From contig JAIOQD010000593.1 of assembly GCA_021413595.1 (NCBI GenBank), positions 1 through 6,241 on the forward strand: a stretch of 6,241 bases of DNA, given 5' to 3'. Position 1 is the first letter of the stretch; each line of letters opens with the position of its first letter. Position numbers and translations under genes: made by a program. The DNA comes from Bacteroidota bacterium. Its GTDB lineage: Bacteria; Bacteroidota; Bacteroidia; 2-12-FULL-35-15. Of the stretch, positions 1-4,759 are shown piece by piece. The notes under the pieces were generated by a model. It was not told the DNA's origin. It searched no databases and saw nothing but the letters and a program-made list of their open reading frames with translations.

Positions 1-215
1 TCCAACCGGATGATGGCTTTATCCATGTCCTTCATTAAAAAAGGATCGTGCAGATCACTCAGCGATGGGCGGAAAAATTTTTTTGCATCCTCATAATTGT
101 TTATGCCACGTTGTGCAAGCATATTTGCCAATATCTTATCAATACCCAGCTCTAAAGTAAGTTGTTTTACTACCGCTTCATCAGCACCTTCTTTTATGCT
201 CCACCGTTTTTCCAT
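1..215 (-). CDS. recJ: Single-stranded-DNA-specific exonuclease RecJ, N-terminal fragment
   Basis: Seventy-one codons are visible, from the ATG at 215-213 to the left edge; the rest of the gene lies outside. The fragment begins MEKRWSIKEGADEA and contains LANMLAQRGINNYEDAKKFF followed by RPSLSDLHDPFLMKDMDKA. This is the characteristic start of RecJ: a W near the N-terminus, 'L...RGI...EDA..FF.P', then 'LHDPFLMKDMD.A' just ahead of the DHH phosphoesterase core. RecJ family members are cytoplasmic 5'-to-3' single-strand DNA exonucleases used in recombination and mismatch or base-excision repair. The catalytic DHH/DHHA1 motifs and the OB fold lie beyond the edge, so the integrity of the gene cannot be judged. 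It is divergent from the biotin carrier gene. No Shine-Dalgarno is visible upstream, as is usual in Bacteroidota. The identification rests on recognised N-terminal wording, not on a search. Confidence 0.85.
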   Translation of the reverse strand, partial: MEKRWSIKEGADEAVVKQLTLELGIDKILANMLAQRGINNYEDAKKFFRPSLSDLHDPFLMKDMDKAIIRL

Positions 216-242
216 AATTCTTTTTTGTGTTGTAAATATACT

Positions 243-273
243 ACGAATTACGAATTTTAACGAATTACGAATC
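243..273. repeat. Heptamer repeat array (ACGAATT-like) in the recJ/BCCP divergent spacer
   Basis: The hexamer ACGAAT occurs four times, starting at 243, 250, 260 and 267. The first two are exact adjacent ACGAATT heptamers; the third and fourth are also 7 bp apart (ACGAATT, then ACGAATC), with a 3-bp slip between the pairs. The array lies 28 bp upstream of the recJ start. Its function is unknown. Period-7 AT-rich arrays recur in other spacers of this window. Confidence 0.7.
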
Positions 274-304
274 AATGGTTTTATTTATTATGCAAAAACT
301 TCAG

Positions 305-360
305 TAGTCTGGGGGCGTGTGATGGTCAGTCAGAGCTTGTCGAAGACTGTGCGGTAGGTT
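305..360. repeat. GC-richer islet with a REP-like GAGCTTGTCGAAG core
   Basis: This stretch is visibly richer in G and C than the surrounding spacer. It contains GAGCTTGTCGAAG at 333-345, whose reverse complement CTTCGACAAGCTC is a core I recall from dispersed extragenic repeats in several bacterial phyla (from memory, not searched). A hairpin is possible: CAGT (327-330) with ACTG (346-349) and CTT (336-338) with AAG (343-345), enclosing a GTCG loop and leaving CAGAG bulged. It may be a degenerate dispersed repeat. Confidence 0.4.
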
Positions 361-418
361 TACTTCGCAGAGTTGTAAATTTAGCCGCTAACGTAGTGGT
401 TTTTTGTATTAAAAAAAT

Positions 419-426
419 TACATTTG
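419..426 (+). promoter_or_regulatory. Candidate -7 box (TAnnTTTG) for the biotin carrier gene
   Basis: TACATTTG at 419-426 matches the Bacteroidota -7 consensus TAnnTTTG exactly and ends 4 bp before the ATG at 431. No TTG or TTTG lies at the usual 17-23 bp upstream; the only one nearby, at 403-406, leaves a gap of just 12 bp. If the box is used, the transcript would start at or very near the start codon. A chance match is quite possible in such AT-rich sequence. Confidence 0.3.
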
Positions 427-430
427 TGAT

Positions 431-934
431 ATGCTAAAAGTAAAGGTAAACAACAACAAGGAGCACAAAATTGTGTTTGAACATCCAACAAGCGGAACTA
501 TTAATGGAAGCCCTTTTGCATTGGATATGATAGAAGTGAAACAAGGTAGTTTTCATATAATAAAGGATCTTAAATCATACAATGTTGAAGTGGTTGAAGT
601 GGATTTTGCAAAAAAAAGTTTTTTGGTAAATGTGAATGGGAACAACTATCAACTTCAGGTAGAAAATAAATTTGATGAATTATTAAAAACCTTGGGGTTT
701 GATAATTTAAATACCAATAAAATAAATGAAATAAAAGCTCCAATGCCGGGATTGGTTATTGATGTATGTATTTCAGAAGGTGATGTTATTAAAAAAGGTG
801 ACCCTATCATTGTATTGGAAGCAATGAAAATGGAAAACATTATCAAATCGCCAACAGATGGAGTTATCAAAAAAATAAATGTAAAAAAAGGTGTGGCTGT
901 TGAAAAAAATCAAGTGCTAATTAATTTTGTATAA
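431..934 (+). CDS. Biotin carboxyl carrier protein subunit of an acyl-CoA carboxylase
   Basis: This 167-residue protein carries the biotin of a multi-subunit acetyl- or propionyl-CoA carboxylase (or a related decarboxylase), shuttling CO2 between the biotin carboxylase and carboxyltransferase subunits in the cytoplasm. The biotinyl domain occupies about residues 100-167: APMPG at 103-107, then EAMKMEN at 130-136, with Lys133 the expected biotinylation site. Residues 1-95 (ending VNGNNYQLQVENKFDELLKTLG) resemble the carboxylase-binding barrel that precedes the carrier domain in propionyl-CoA carboxylase alpha chains. The protein therefore looks like the C-terminal part of such a chain made as a separate polypeptide; that is inference. 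The domain order and length fit the small carrier subunits usual in Bacteroidota. The ATG at 431 is the only reasonable start, since an in-frame stop lies at 410-412. No carboxylase or transferase gene is adjacent in the window, so its partner enzyme and acyl-CoA substrate are uncertain. Confidence 0.9.
   Translation: MLKVKVNNNKEHKIVFEHPTSGTINGSPFALDMIEVKQGSFHIIKDLKSYNVEVVEVDFAKKSFLVNVNGNNYQLQVENKFDELLKTLGFDNLNTNKINEIKAPMPGLVIDVCISEGDVIKKGDPIIVLEAMKMENIIKSPTDGVIKKINVKKGVAVEKNQVLINFV
900..929 (+). promoter_or_regulatory. Candidate promoter for the superoxide dismutase gene, inside the 3' end of the carrier gene
   Basis: TTG at 900-902 is followed after exactly 19 bp by TAATTTTG at 922-929, a full match to TAnnTTTG. 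This pairing and spacing agree with the Bacteroidota housekeeping promoter (TTG or TTTG, about 19 bp, TAnnTTTG). It would give a leader of about 130 nt for the gene at 1067, covering the CAATT-rich repeats. It overlaps the last codons of the upstream gene and is unproven. Confidence 0.3.
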
Positions 935-937
935 TTT

Positions 938-1031
938 TCAATTTAACAATTGGTCAATATATCAGTAAGCAATTGGTAATCTCAATTTAACAATTATTCA
1001 ATAAGCAATAAAAGCAATTGATAAAGCAATT
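938..1031. repeat. Degenerate repeats upstream of the superoxide dismutase gene
   Basis: The 14-mer TCAATTTAACAATT occurs exactly twice, at 938-951 and 982-995, 44 bp apart. AAGCAAT occurs four times, starting at 967, 1003, 1012 and 1024, three of them extended to AAGCAATT. The palindrome CAATTG occurs at 947-952, 970-975 and 1015-1020. Together these fill most of the 132-bp spacer. No function is known. Confidence 0.65.
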
Positions 1032-1066
1032 AGACAGATTCATAATTCATTAAAATTCATAGTACA

Positions 1067-1831
1067 ATGGAAAGCAATAACTCACGTAGGAATTTTTTAA
1101 AAAAATCAGCTGCAATCGCAATGGGCACCATAGCAGCAACATCTATTGTTAATAATGTATTCGGAGCTTCAGAGTATATTGAAAAAGAAAAAGCCACTCC
1201 GGATGGTGGGAAATTCACGCTTCCTATGTTACCTTATAATTATGATGCTTTAGAGCCTCATATTGATAAATTAACCATGGAAATTCACCATAGCAAGCAT
1301 CACCAGGGGTATGTTACCAATTTGAACAAAGCGCTGGAAACGGTTGATGGTAATGTGCTAGGAAGTCCTCAATCATTTGAAAACATTTTTGATAAAGTTG
1401 CAAAACTACCCACTGCTGTTCGTAACAATGCTGGTGGCCATTATAACCATTCTTTATTTTGGATATTAATGAAACCAAATGCTGGCGGACAACCTAAAGG
1501 GAAATTAGCAGCTGCGATAAATGCTTCTTTTGGTTCATTTGATGGATTTAAAACACAATTTACGGATGCTTCAATGAAACGCTTTGGTTCCGGTTGGTCT
1601 TGGTTGGTAGTAAGTAAAGGGAAATTAGTGATCACTTCTACTGCCAATCAGGATAATCCATTAATGAATTTAGATAGCATTGAAGTAAAAGGAACACCCA
1701 TCATCGCACTGGATGTTTGGGAACATGCCTATTATTTAAAAAATCAAAATCGCAGAGCCGAATATATCGCCTCCTGGTGGAATGTGTTGAACTGGGATGC
1801 AGTTGAATCCCTTTTTGCTGCTGTAAAATAG
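1067..1831 (+). CDS. sodA: Tat-exported Mn/Fe superoxide dismutase (manganese-type signature)
   Basis: The enzyme converts superoxide to oxygen and hydrogen peroxide. Residues 1-33 form a twin-arginine signal: SRRNFLKK at 6-13 matches S-R-R-x-F-L-K, followed by a hydrophobic stretch to about 32, with plausible cleavage after Gly33 (V-F-G before A). The mature enzyme (about 50-254) aligns with Escherichia coli SodA from '[19 protein letters not shown]' onward. Metal ligands are His74, His128, Asp216 and His220 ([21 protein letters not shown]); the active-site tyrosine is Tyr82. Gly124 and Gln195 occupy the positions that in MnSOD are Gly77 and Gln146, favouring manganese or cambialistic use over strict iron. 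The protein should fold in the cytoplasm with metal bound and act in the periplasm or outer face. At 254 residues it exceeds the usual ~200 because of the leader and a short linker rich in E and K. The spacer from the preceding gene is 132 bp, so an independent promoter is likely. Confidence 0.95.
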   Translation: MESNNSRRNFLKKSAAIAMGTIAATSIVNNVFGASEYIEKEKATPDGGKFTLPMLPYNYDALEPHIDKLTMEIHHSKHHQGYVTNLNKALETVDGNVLGSPQSFENIFDKVAKLPTAVRNNAGGHYNHSLFWILMKPNAGGQPKGKLAAAINASFGSFDGFKTQFTDASMKRFGSGWSWLVVSKGKLVITSTANQDNPLMNLDSIEVKGTPIIALDVWEHAYYLKNQNRRAEYIASWWNVLNWDAVESLFAAVK

Positions 1832-1836
1832 AACTT

Positions 1837-1848
1837 TTGTAATTACAA
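1837..1848. repeat. Perfect 12-bp palindrome just after the sod stop codon
   Basis: TTGTAATTACAA is identical to its reverse complement and begins 6 bp after the stop. It could be a dimeric-regulator site or part of a weak 3' hairpin; the stem alone is too AT-rich to be a convincing terminator, and it has no T-tract. Confidence 0.4.
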
Positions 1849-1860
1849 GTCGTGCTGCAC

Positions 1861-1891
1861 TTGTTTCAGCATCCATGAGATTCAGAAACAA
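1861..1891 (+). terminator. Weak candidate 3' stem-loop for the sod transcript
   Basis: TTGTTTC (1861-1867) and GAAACAA (1885-1891) form a perfect 7-bp inverted repeat around a 17-nt loop, 30 bp after the sod stop codon, in the spacer between convergent genes. The stem is AT-rich and only ATTTCG follows instead of a run of T, so it is weak as an intrinsic terminator. For the opposing minus-strand transcript, CGCT-CC-AGCG at 1941-1932 followed by five T is an equally minimal candidate. Confidence 0.2.
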
Positions 1892-2018
1892 TTTCGAACC
1901 GGAACGTTTTAGGCTGTTTTAGGATTAAAAACGCTGGAGCGAAAAATCGGATAGCCTGTTTAAGTTTTTTAAAAAAATAACAGTATTTCCTATAAAAGTC
2001 TCTAAAAATTCATTTTTT

Positions 2019-2378
2019 TTAATAGTTCCCAATCGATAGCATCACCAAAGTACATCCCTCTACAGTTTCAATATTATTTTGTTGTAACAATTGTTCAAAC
2101 TCCGGGTTTTCTGTTCCCGGATTAAAAATCACTCGTTTAGGCTTTAAGCCAAGGATATATTCAAACCAGAATGGTTGATTTTTGGGCCCTACATATAGCG
2201 TTATCGTGTCAACATTATCTATATCAACTTTTTCCTTTAAGATTTTTATTCCGTTAATTTCGCCATCCTGAATACCTATTGGAATTACTTCATGATTTCG
2301 CCTTTGTAAGGCTATTGTGGCCTTATATGCATACCTTTCCGGATTATCGGAAGCTCCTATTACAACTGTTTTTTTCAT
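2019..2378 (-). CDS. CoA-binding domain protein (YccU-like Rossmann fold)
   Basis: A 119-residue single-domain protein of the CoA_binding_2 type. It begins MKKTVVIGASDNPERYAYKA, where VIGAS-x-NPERYAY is the family's nucleotide-binding beta-alpha turn. It continues with VIPIGIQDGEINGIKILKE (normally 'V.PV.P....I.G......'), FNPGTENPEF at 85-94 and ends VEGCTLVML, the family's usual 'CTLV.L' C-terminus. Length is typical. The fold resembles the CoA-binding domain of succinyl-CoA synthetase alpha chains without the catalytic part. The biological role is not established, so no specific reaction is claimed. It lies 109 bp downstream of the MFS gene on the same strand, and I see no TAnnTTTG box in that spacer, so read-through transcription from the MFS gene is plausible. 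It converges with the superoxide dismutase gene. Confidence 0.85.
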   Translation of the reverse strand: MKKTVVIGASDNPERYAYKATIALQRRNHEVIPIGIQDGEINGIKILKEKVDIDNVDTITLYVGPKNQPFWFEYILGLKPKRVIFNPGTENPEFEQLLQQNNIETVEGCTLVMLSIGNY

Positions 2379-2382
2379 TTGA

Positions 2383-2415
2383 ATTAGTCATTCGTTATTA
2401 GTCATTCGTTATTAG
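2383..2415. repeat. Tandem 14-bp repeat upstream of the CoA-binding gene
   Basis: ATTAGTCATTCGTT is present exactly twice head to tail (2383-2396, 2397-2410), followed by a partial third copy ATTAG (2411-2415). The 14-mer itself is two related heptamers, ATTAGTC and ATTCGTT, so the underlying period is 7. The array begins 5 bp upstream of the minus-strand ATG at 2378 and would be in the leader of its mRNA. It shares ATTCGT (reverse complement ACGAAT) with the array at 243-273. Confidence 0.8.
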
Positions 2416-2440
2416 CTGTTGTTGTATTGCGGTATTATTT

Positions 2441-2477
2441 AATTGCCTGCTGTTCAATTGCTTACCGCCTAATTGCC
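2441..2477. repeat. AATTGC repeats at 15-bp spacing downstream of the MFS gene
   Basis: AATTGC begins at 2441, 2456 and 2471, exactly 15 bp apart, with the first and third extended to AATTGCC; the sequence between copies is not conserved. On the minus strand the word is GCAATT, the same word that recurs upstream of the superoxide dismutase gene and in the same orientation relative to the downstream gene. Function unknown. Confidence 0.5.
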
Positions 2478-2487
2478 CAGTTGAACC

Positions 2488-3711
2488 TTAATCCACCTCC
2501 ATATAATCCAGGTCCTTCCCATGCGTTTCTTCCAGAAAAAATGTTGCCATAATAGCAAGCGGAATTACAACCACCCCCACGATCATTGCTGATTGTACAA
2601 TTCCTATACCAACCGACATATAATTCCACCATATTATCATCAAAACGGTGGATCCCCTCACAAAATTAGGAACTGTAGTAGTAACGGTGGAACGGATATT
2701 GGTACCGAACTGCTCGGATGCCACCGTAACAAAAACGGCCCAATAGCCCATTGCTATGCCTGCTATAAAAATGGTAATATAAAATAACTGAGGAGTAACA
2801 CCGGAAGACATCAAAAACCAGTAACAGAATGAACCTAGGCAAACCAATGCAATTACAAGGGCTTTTTTTCTTGATTTTAATTTTTGGCTGATAAAGCCGG
2901 TTAAAATACTTCCAATTGCAGCACCTATATAATGAAACATAACGGCTTTACCGGTATTTACTGGACCGGTCACTCCAAGGGCTTCCCCAAATTCTTTTGA
3001 AAAGGTGACCAGAATCCCAACAGCAAACCAAACCGGTATCCCAACCAATATGCAGCAGATATATTTAAAAAAACGTTTGCCATTTTTAAACAAACCTATA
3101 AAATCCCCGCGCTTTACCGAAGATGTTTTCATTTTATCAAACATTCCCGATTCATGAATGTAAACACGTAAAAAAAGCAATACTAACCCCAGTCCTCCAC
3201 CAATCCAATAAGCTTCTCTCCAGCCCCATTCGGCCGTATAAAAAGCCAATACAGCGCCTAGAATCCCTATACCAGAAACAATACTAGTGCCCCATGCACG
3301 TGCCTCCTTTGTCATCACTTCCGAAACAAGCGTAACCCCAATCCCCAGTTCTCCGGCCAAACCAAAGCCTGCTATTATGCGCAGCCAAGCGTATTGATTA
3401 AGATTTTGAACAAAACCATTTGCAATATTTGCTAAAGAATAAAGTAAAATAGTAAGAAACAAGGTGGATAATCGTCCTTTTTTATCACCTAAAACGCCCC
3501 AGACTAATCCACCAAGCAGCATACCTATCATTTGCATATTAATAAGAAAAATACCGGAATCCTTAATTTGGTCGGCTGGGATCCCGATTGCCTGCAAACT
3601 CGGAACCCGAACAATACTGAATAGAATTAGATCATAGATATCAACAAAATAACCAAGAGCGGCTATGATAACCACAATATTGAAAGGATTACTACTTCCG
3701 TCTTTAAGCAT
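2488..3711 (-). CDS. MFS transporter, metabolite:H+ symporter type
   Basis: A 407-residue inner-membrane protein with about twelve hydrophobic segments (roughly 11-34, 53-74, 82-100, 108-130, 141-160, 166-184, 217-238, 256-275, 283-302, 307-330, 353-372, 373-393). The central cytoplasmic loop (about 185-215) is basic, as is usual. The MFS signature GDKKGR lies at 75-80 between helices 2 and 3. Acidic residues Asp24 and Asp27 sit in helix 1, and RIIAGFGLAGELGIG at 111-125 resembles the helix-4 motif of sugar or organic-acid:H+ symporters. ASEQFGTNIRSTVTTTVPNF at 331-350 recalls a family frequent in Bacteroidota. The substrate cannot be read from the sequence; small carboxylates, sugars and aromatic acids are all possible. 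The gene starts only 29 bp beyond the terminator that closes the ATP synthase operon, so its promoter must overlap that terminator or it depends on read-through. Confidence 0.9.
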   Translation of the reverse strand: MLKDGSSNPFNIVVIIAALGYFVDIYDLILFSIVRVPSLQAIGIPADQIKDSGIFLINMQMIGMLLGGLVWGVLGDKKGRLSTLFLTILLYSLANIANGFVQNLNQYAWLRIIAGFGLAGELGIGVTLVSEVMTKEARAWGTSIVSGIGILGAVLAFYTAEWGWREAYWIGGGLGLVLLFLRVYIHESGMFDKMKTSSVKRGDFIGLFKNGKRFFKYICCILVGIPVWFAVGILVTFSKEFGEALGVTGPVNTGKAVMFHYIGAAIGSILTGFISQKLKSRKKALVIALVCLGSFCYWFLMSSGVTPQLFYITIFIAGIAMGYWAVFVTVASEQFGTNIRSTVTTTVPNFVRGSTVLMIIWWNYMSVGIGIVQSAMIVGVVVIPLAIMATFFLEETHGKDLDYMEVD

Positions 3712-3740
3712 AAAGCTGTTTTTTGAGTGCTTAAATTCAT

Positions 3741-3777
3741 AAAAAAACGTCCTGCAAATACTGCGGGACGTTTTTTT
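3741..3777 (-). terminator. Intrinsic terminator of the ATP synthase operon, after atpG
   Basis: ACGTCC (3747-3752) pairs with GGACGT (3766-3771), and GCA (3754-3756) with TGC (3762-3764), around a 5-nt loop. A run of seven A and a run of seven T flank the stem and extend the pairing. Read on the minus strand it ends in a run of T and begins 27 bp after the atpG stop codon. One internal position is a T:G wobble in plus-strand RNA but a C:A mismatch in minus-strand RNA. The symmetric A and T tracts could let it act in both directions. Confidence 0.92.
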
Positions 3778-3803
3778 ATCTTATTTCAGAAAAAGATCAA
3801 ACT

Positions 3804-4682
3804 TTAGCCATTTAGTGCTTCTGCACCACCAACAATTTCTAAAATTTCGTTTGTGATCGCAGCCTGACGAGCTTTGTTATACATCAATTTTAGCTCTTTT
3901 ATGAGCGTACCTGCATTATCAGTTGCTTTGTGCATGGAAGTCATACGTGCGCCATGTTCTGCTGCATGTGAGTCTAATAATGCTTTAAATAATTGTGTTT
4001 TTAATGACCGAGGGATCAAATCGGCAACAATAAATTCTTTATTCGGTTCAAAAATATAATCGTTGGATTTAGTATCTTTGGTTGTTACAGGAGCTTGTAC
4101 AGGTAAAAACTGTTCAACTGTAGTAATTTGAACCGCAGCATTTTTAAATTGGTTATACACCAATTCTACTTTATCAAATTCTGAATCGGTAAATAAAGAC
4201 ATTATTTTTTCGGCAACAGGTGCTACGTTTGCGAATGTTAAATTATCAAACAATTCGTTTAAACCGCGTGGCATATCAGAACCAACAATTCCATACTCCG
4301 TTTTCTTAAAGGAGTCGGTAGCCTTTTTACCAATAGCTAAAACACTTACTTTTGCACTGCTGTATTGCTCTTGTGCCAAACGGTTTGCTGCTTTAATTAC
4401 ATTGGCATTAAAACCGCCACACAAGCCACGATTAGAGGTTATTACTACAATCAACACATTTTTTACAGGGCGTTGTTTAGAATAAACACCATCAGAGCTG
4501 TCCAAACTTGCACTTAAATTTTCTAAAATTTCTTTTAGTTTCCCTGCATAAGGGCGCATTTGAACAATGGCATCTTGTGCTCTACGCAATTTTGCAGCGC
4601 TAACCATTTTCATAGCGCTGGTAATTTGCTGTGTAGAACTTACAGATGTAATACGGTTACGAACCTCTTTTAAATTTGCCAT
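3804..4682 (-). CDS. atpG: F1 ATP synthase gamma subunit
   Basis: A 292-residue rotor subunit forming the central stalk that turns inside the alpha3-beta3 ring and couples proton flow to ATP synthesis. The N-terminal helix is typical (MANLKEVRNRITSVSSTQQI, then TSAMKMVSAAKLRRAQ), as is the conserved 'SNRGLCGGFN' core near residues 83-92. The C-terminal helix carries HGARMTSMHKATDNA and the family signature ITNEILEIVGGAEA at 276-289. The length matches the family. The start is the ATG at 4682-4680, giving the expected 'MANLKE' beginning; only a weak AAAAG precedes it. The gene is 77 bp downstream of atpA on the same strand, a spacer wider than usual for adjacent F1 genes and filled by repeats able to form a stem-loop. 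A strong terminator follows, so atpG is the last gene of the operon. The beta and epsilon genes do not follow it here, fitting the split ATP synthase gene arrangement I recall for this phylum. Confidence 0.97.
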   Translation of the reverse strand: MANLKEVRNRITSVSSTQQITSAMKMVSAAKLRRAQDAIVQMRPYAGKLKEILENLSASLDSSDGVYSKQRPVKNVLIVVITSNRGLCGGFNANVIKAANRLAQEQYSSAKVSVLAIGKKATDSFKKTEYGIVGSDMPRGLNELFDNLTFANVAPVAEKIMSLFTDSEFDKVELVYNQFKNAAVQITTVEQFLPVQAPVTTKDTKSNDYIFEPNKEFIVADLIPRSLKTQLFKALLDSHAAEHGARMTSMHKATDNAGTLIKELKLMYNKARQAAITNEILEIVGGAEALNG

Positions 4683-4690
4683 CTTTTATT

Positions 4691-4745
4691 GGATGTTAGA
4701 TTTTAGATATTAGAATTTTAGAATAACACCCAAAATCTAATATCC
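4691..4745. repeat. Inverted heptamer arrays forming a long stem-loop between atpA and atpG
   Basis: The left side is a chain of period-7 units, GATGTTA, GATTTTA, GATATTA, then GAATTTTA (4692-4720). The right side has TAATATC and CCATATC in the opposite sense after CAAAATC (4731-4751). As a result GGATGTTAGATTTTAG (4691-4706) pairs with CCAAAATCTAATATCC (4730-4745) at 14 of 16 positions, with a 23-nt loop. No T-tract follows on the minus strand, so it is not a standard terminator. It could affect mRNA processing or the atpA:atpG ratio, or merely be repeat debris. Confidence 0.75.
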
Positions 4746-4759
4746 CATATCTCAATACT

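Noticed and set aside
97..357. Plus-strand open frame of 86 codons across the recJ start and the spacer
   Set aside because: It lies antisense to a clear recJ N-terminus and then runs through repeats; the product resembles no known protein and has a composition unlike a real gene.
655..870. Minus-strand open frame of 71 codons inside the biotin carrier gene
   Set aside because: It is antisense to a well-supported gene with a biotinyl motif; no independent coding signal.
1441..1647. Minus-strand open frame inside the superoxide dismutase gene
   Set aside because: Antisense to conserved SOD active-site sequence; a by-product of its codons.
1956..1983. CTGTT...AACAG inverted repeat with inner T and A runs, considered as a terminator for the convergent genes
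   Set aside because: Only five outer pairs, then four mismatches before a short A/T stem; the pairing is weak and expected in such AT-rich sequence.
2383..2477. Regularly spaced repeats considered as a CRISPR-like array
   Set aside because: Units of 6-14 bp with no 25-40 bp repeats, no unique spacers of constant length and no cas genes.
2593..2787. Plus-strand open frame inside the MFS gene
   Set aside because: Antisense to conserved membrane helices; the product has no recognisable features.
3741..3777. Hairpin considered as a riboswitch or leader element for the MFS gene
   Set aside because: It is a simple GC-rich stem with flanking A and T tracts placed 27 bp after atpG; an intrinsic terminator explains it, and there is no aptamer-sized sequence.
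1832..3803. CoA-binding and MFS genes considered as part of a novel system with the ATP synthase or SOD
   Set aside because: A strong terminator separates them from atpG, they converge with sod, and the families have no known joint role; adjacency alone is insufficient.
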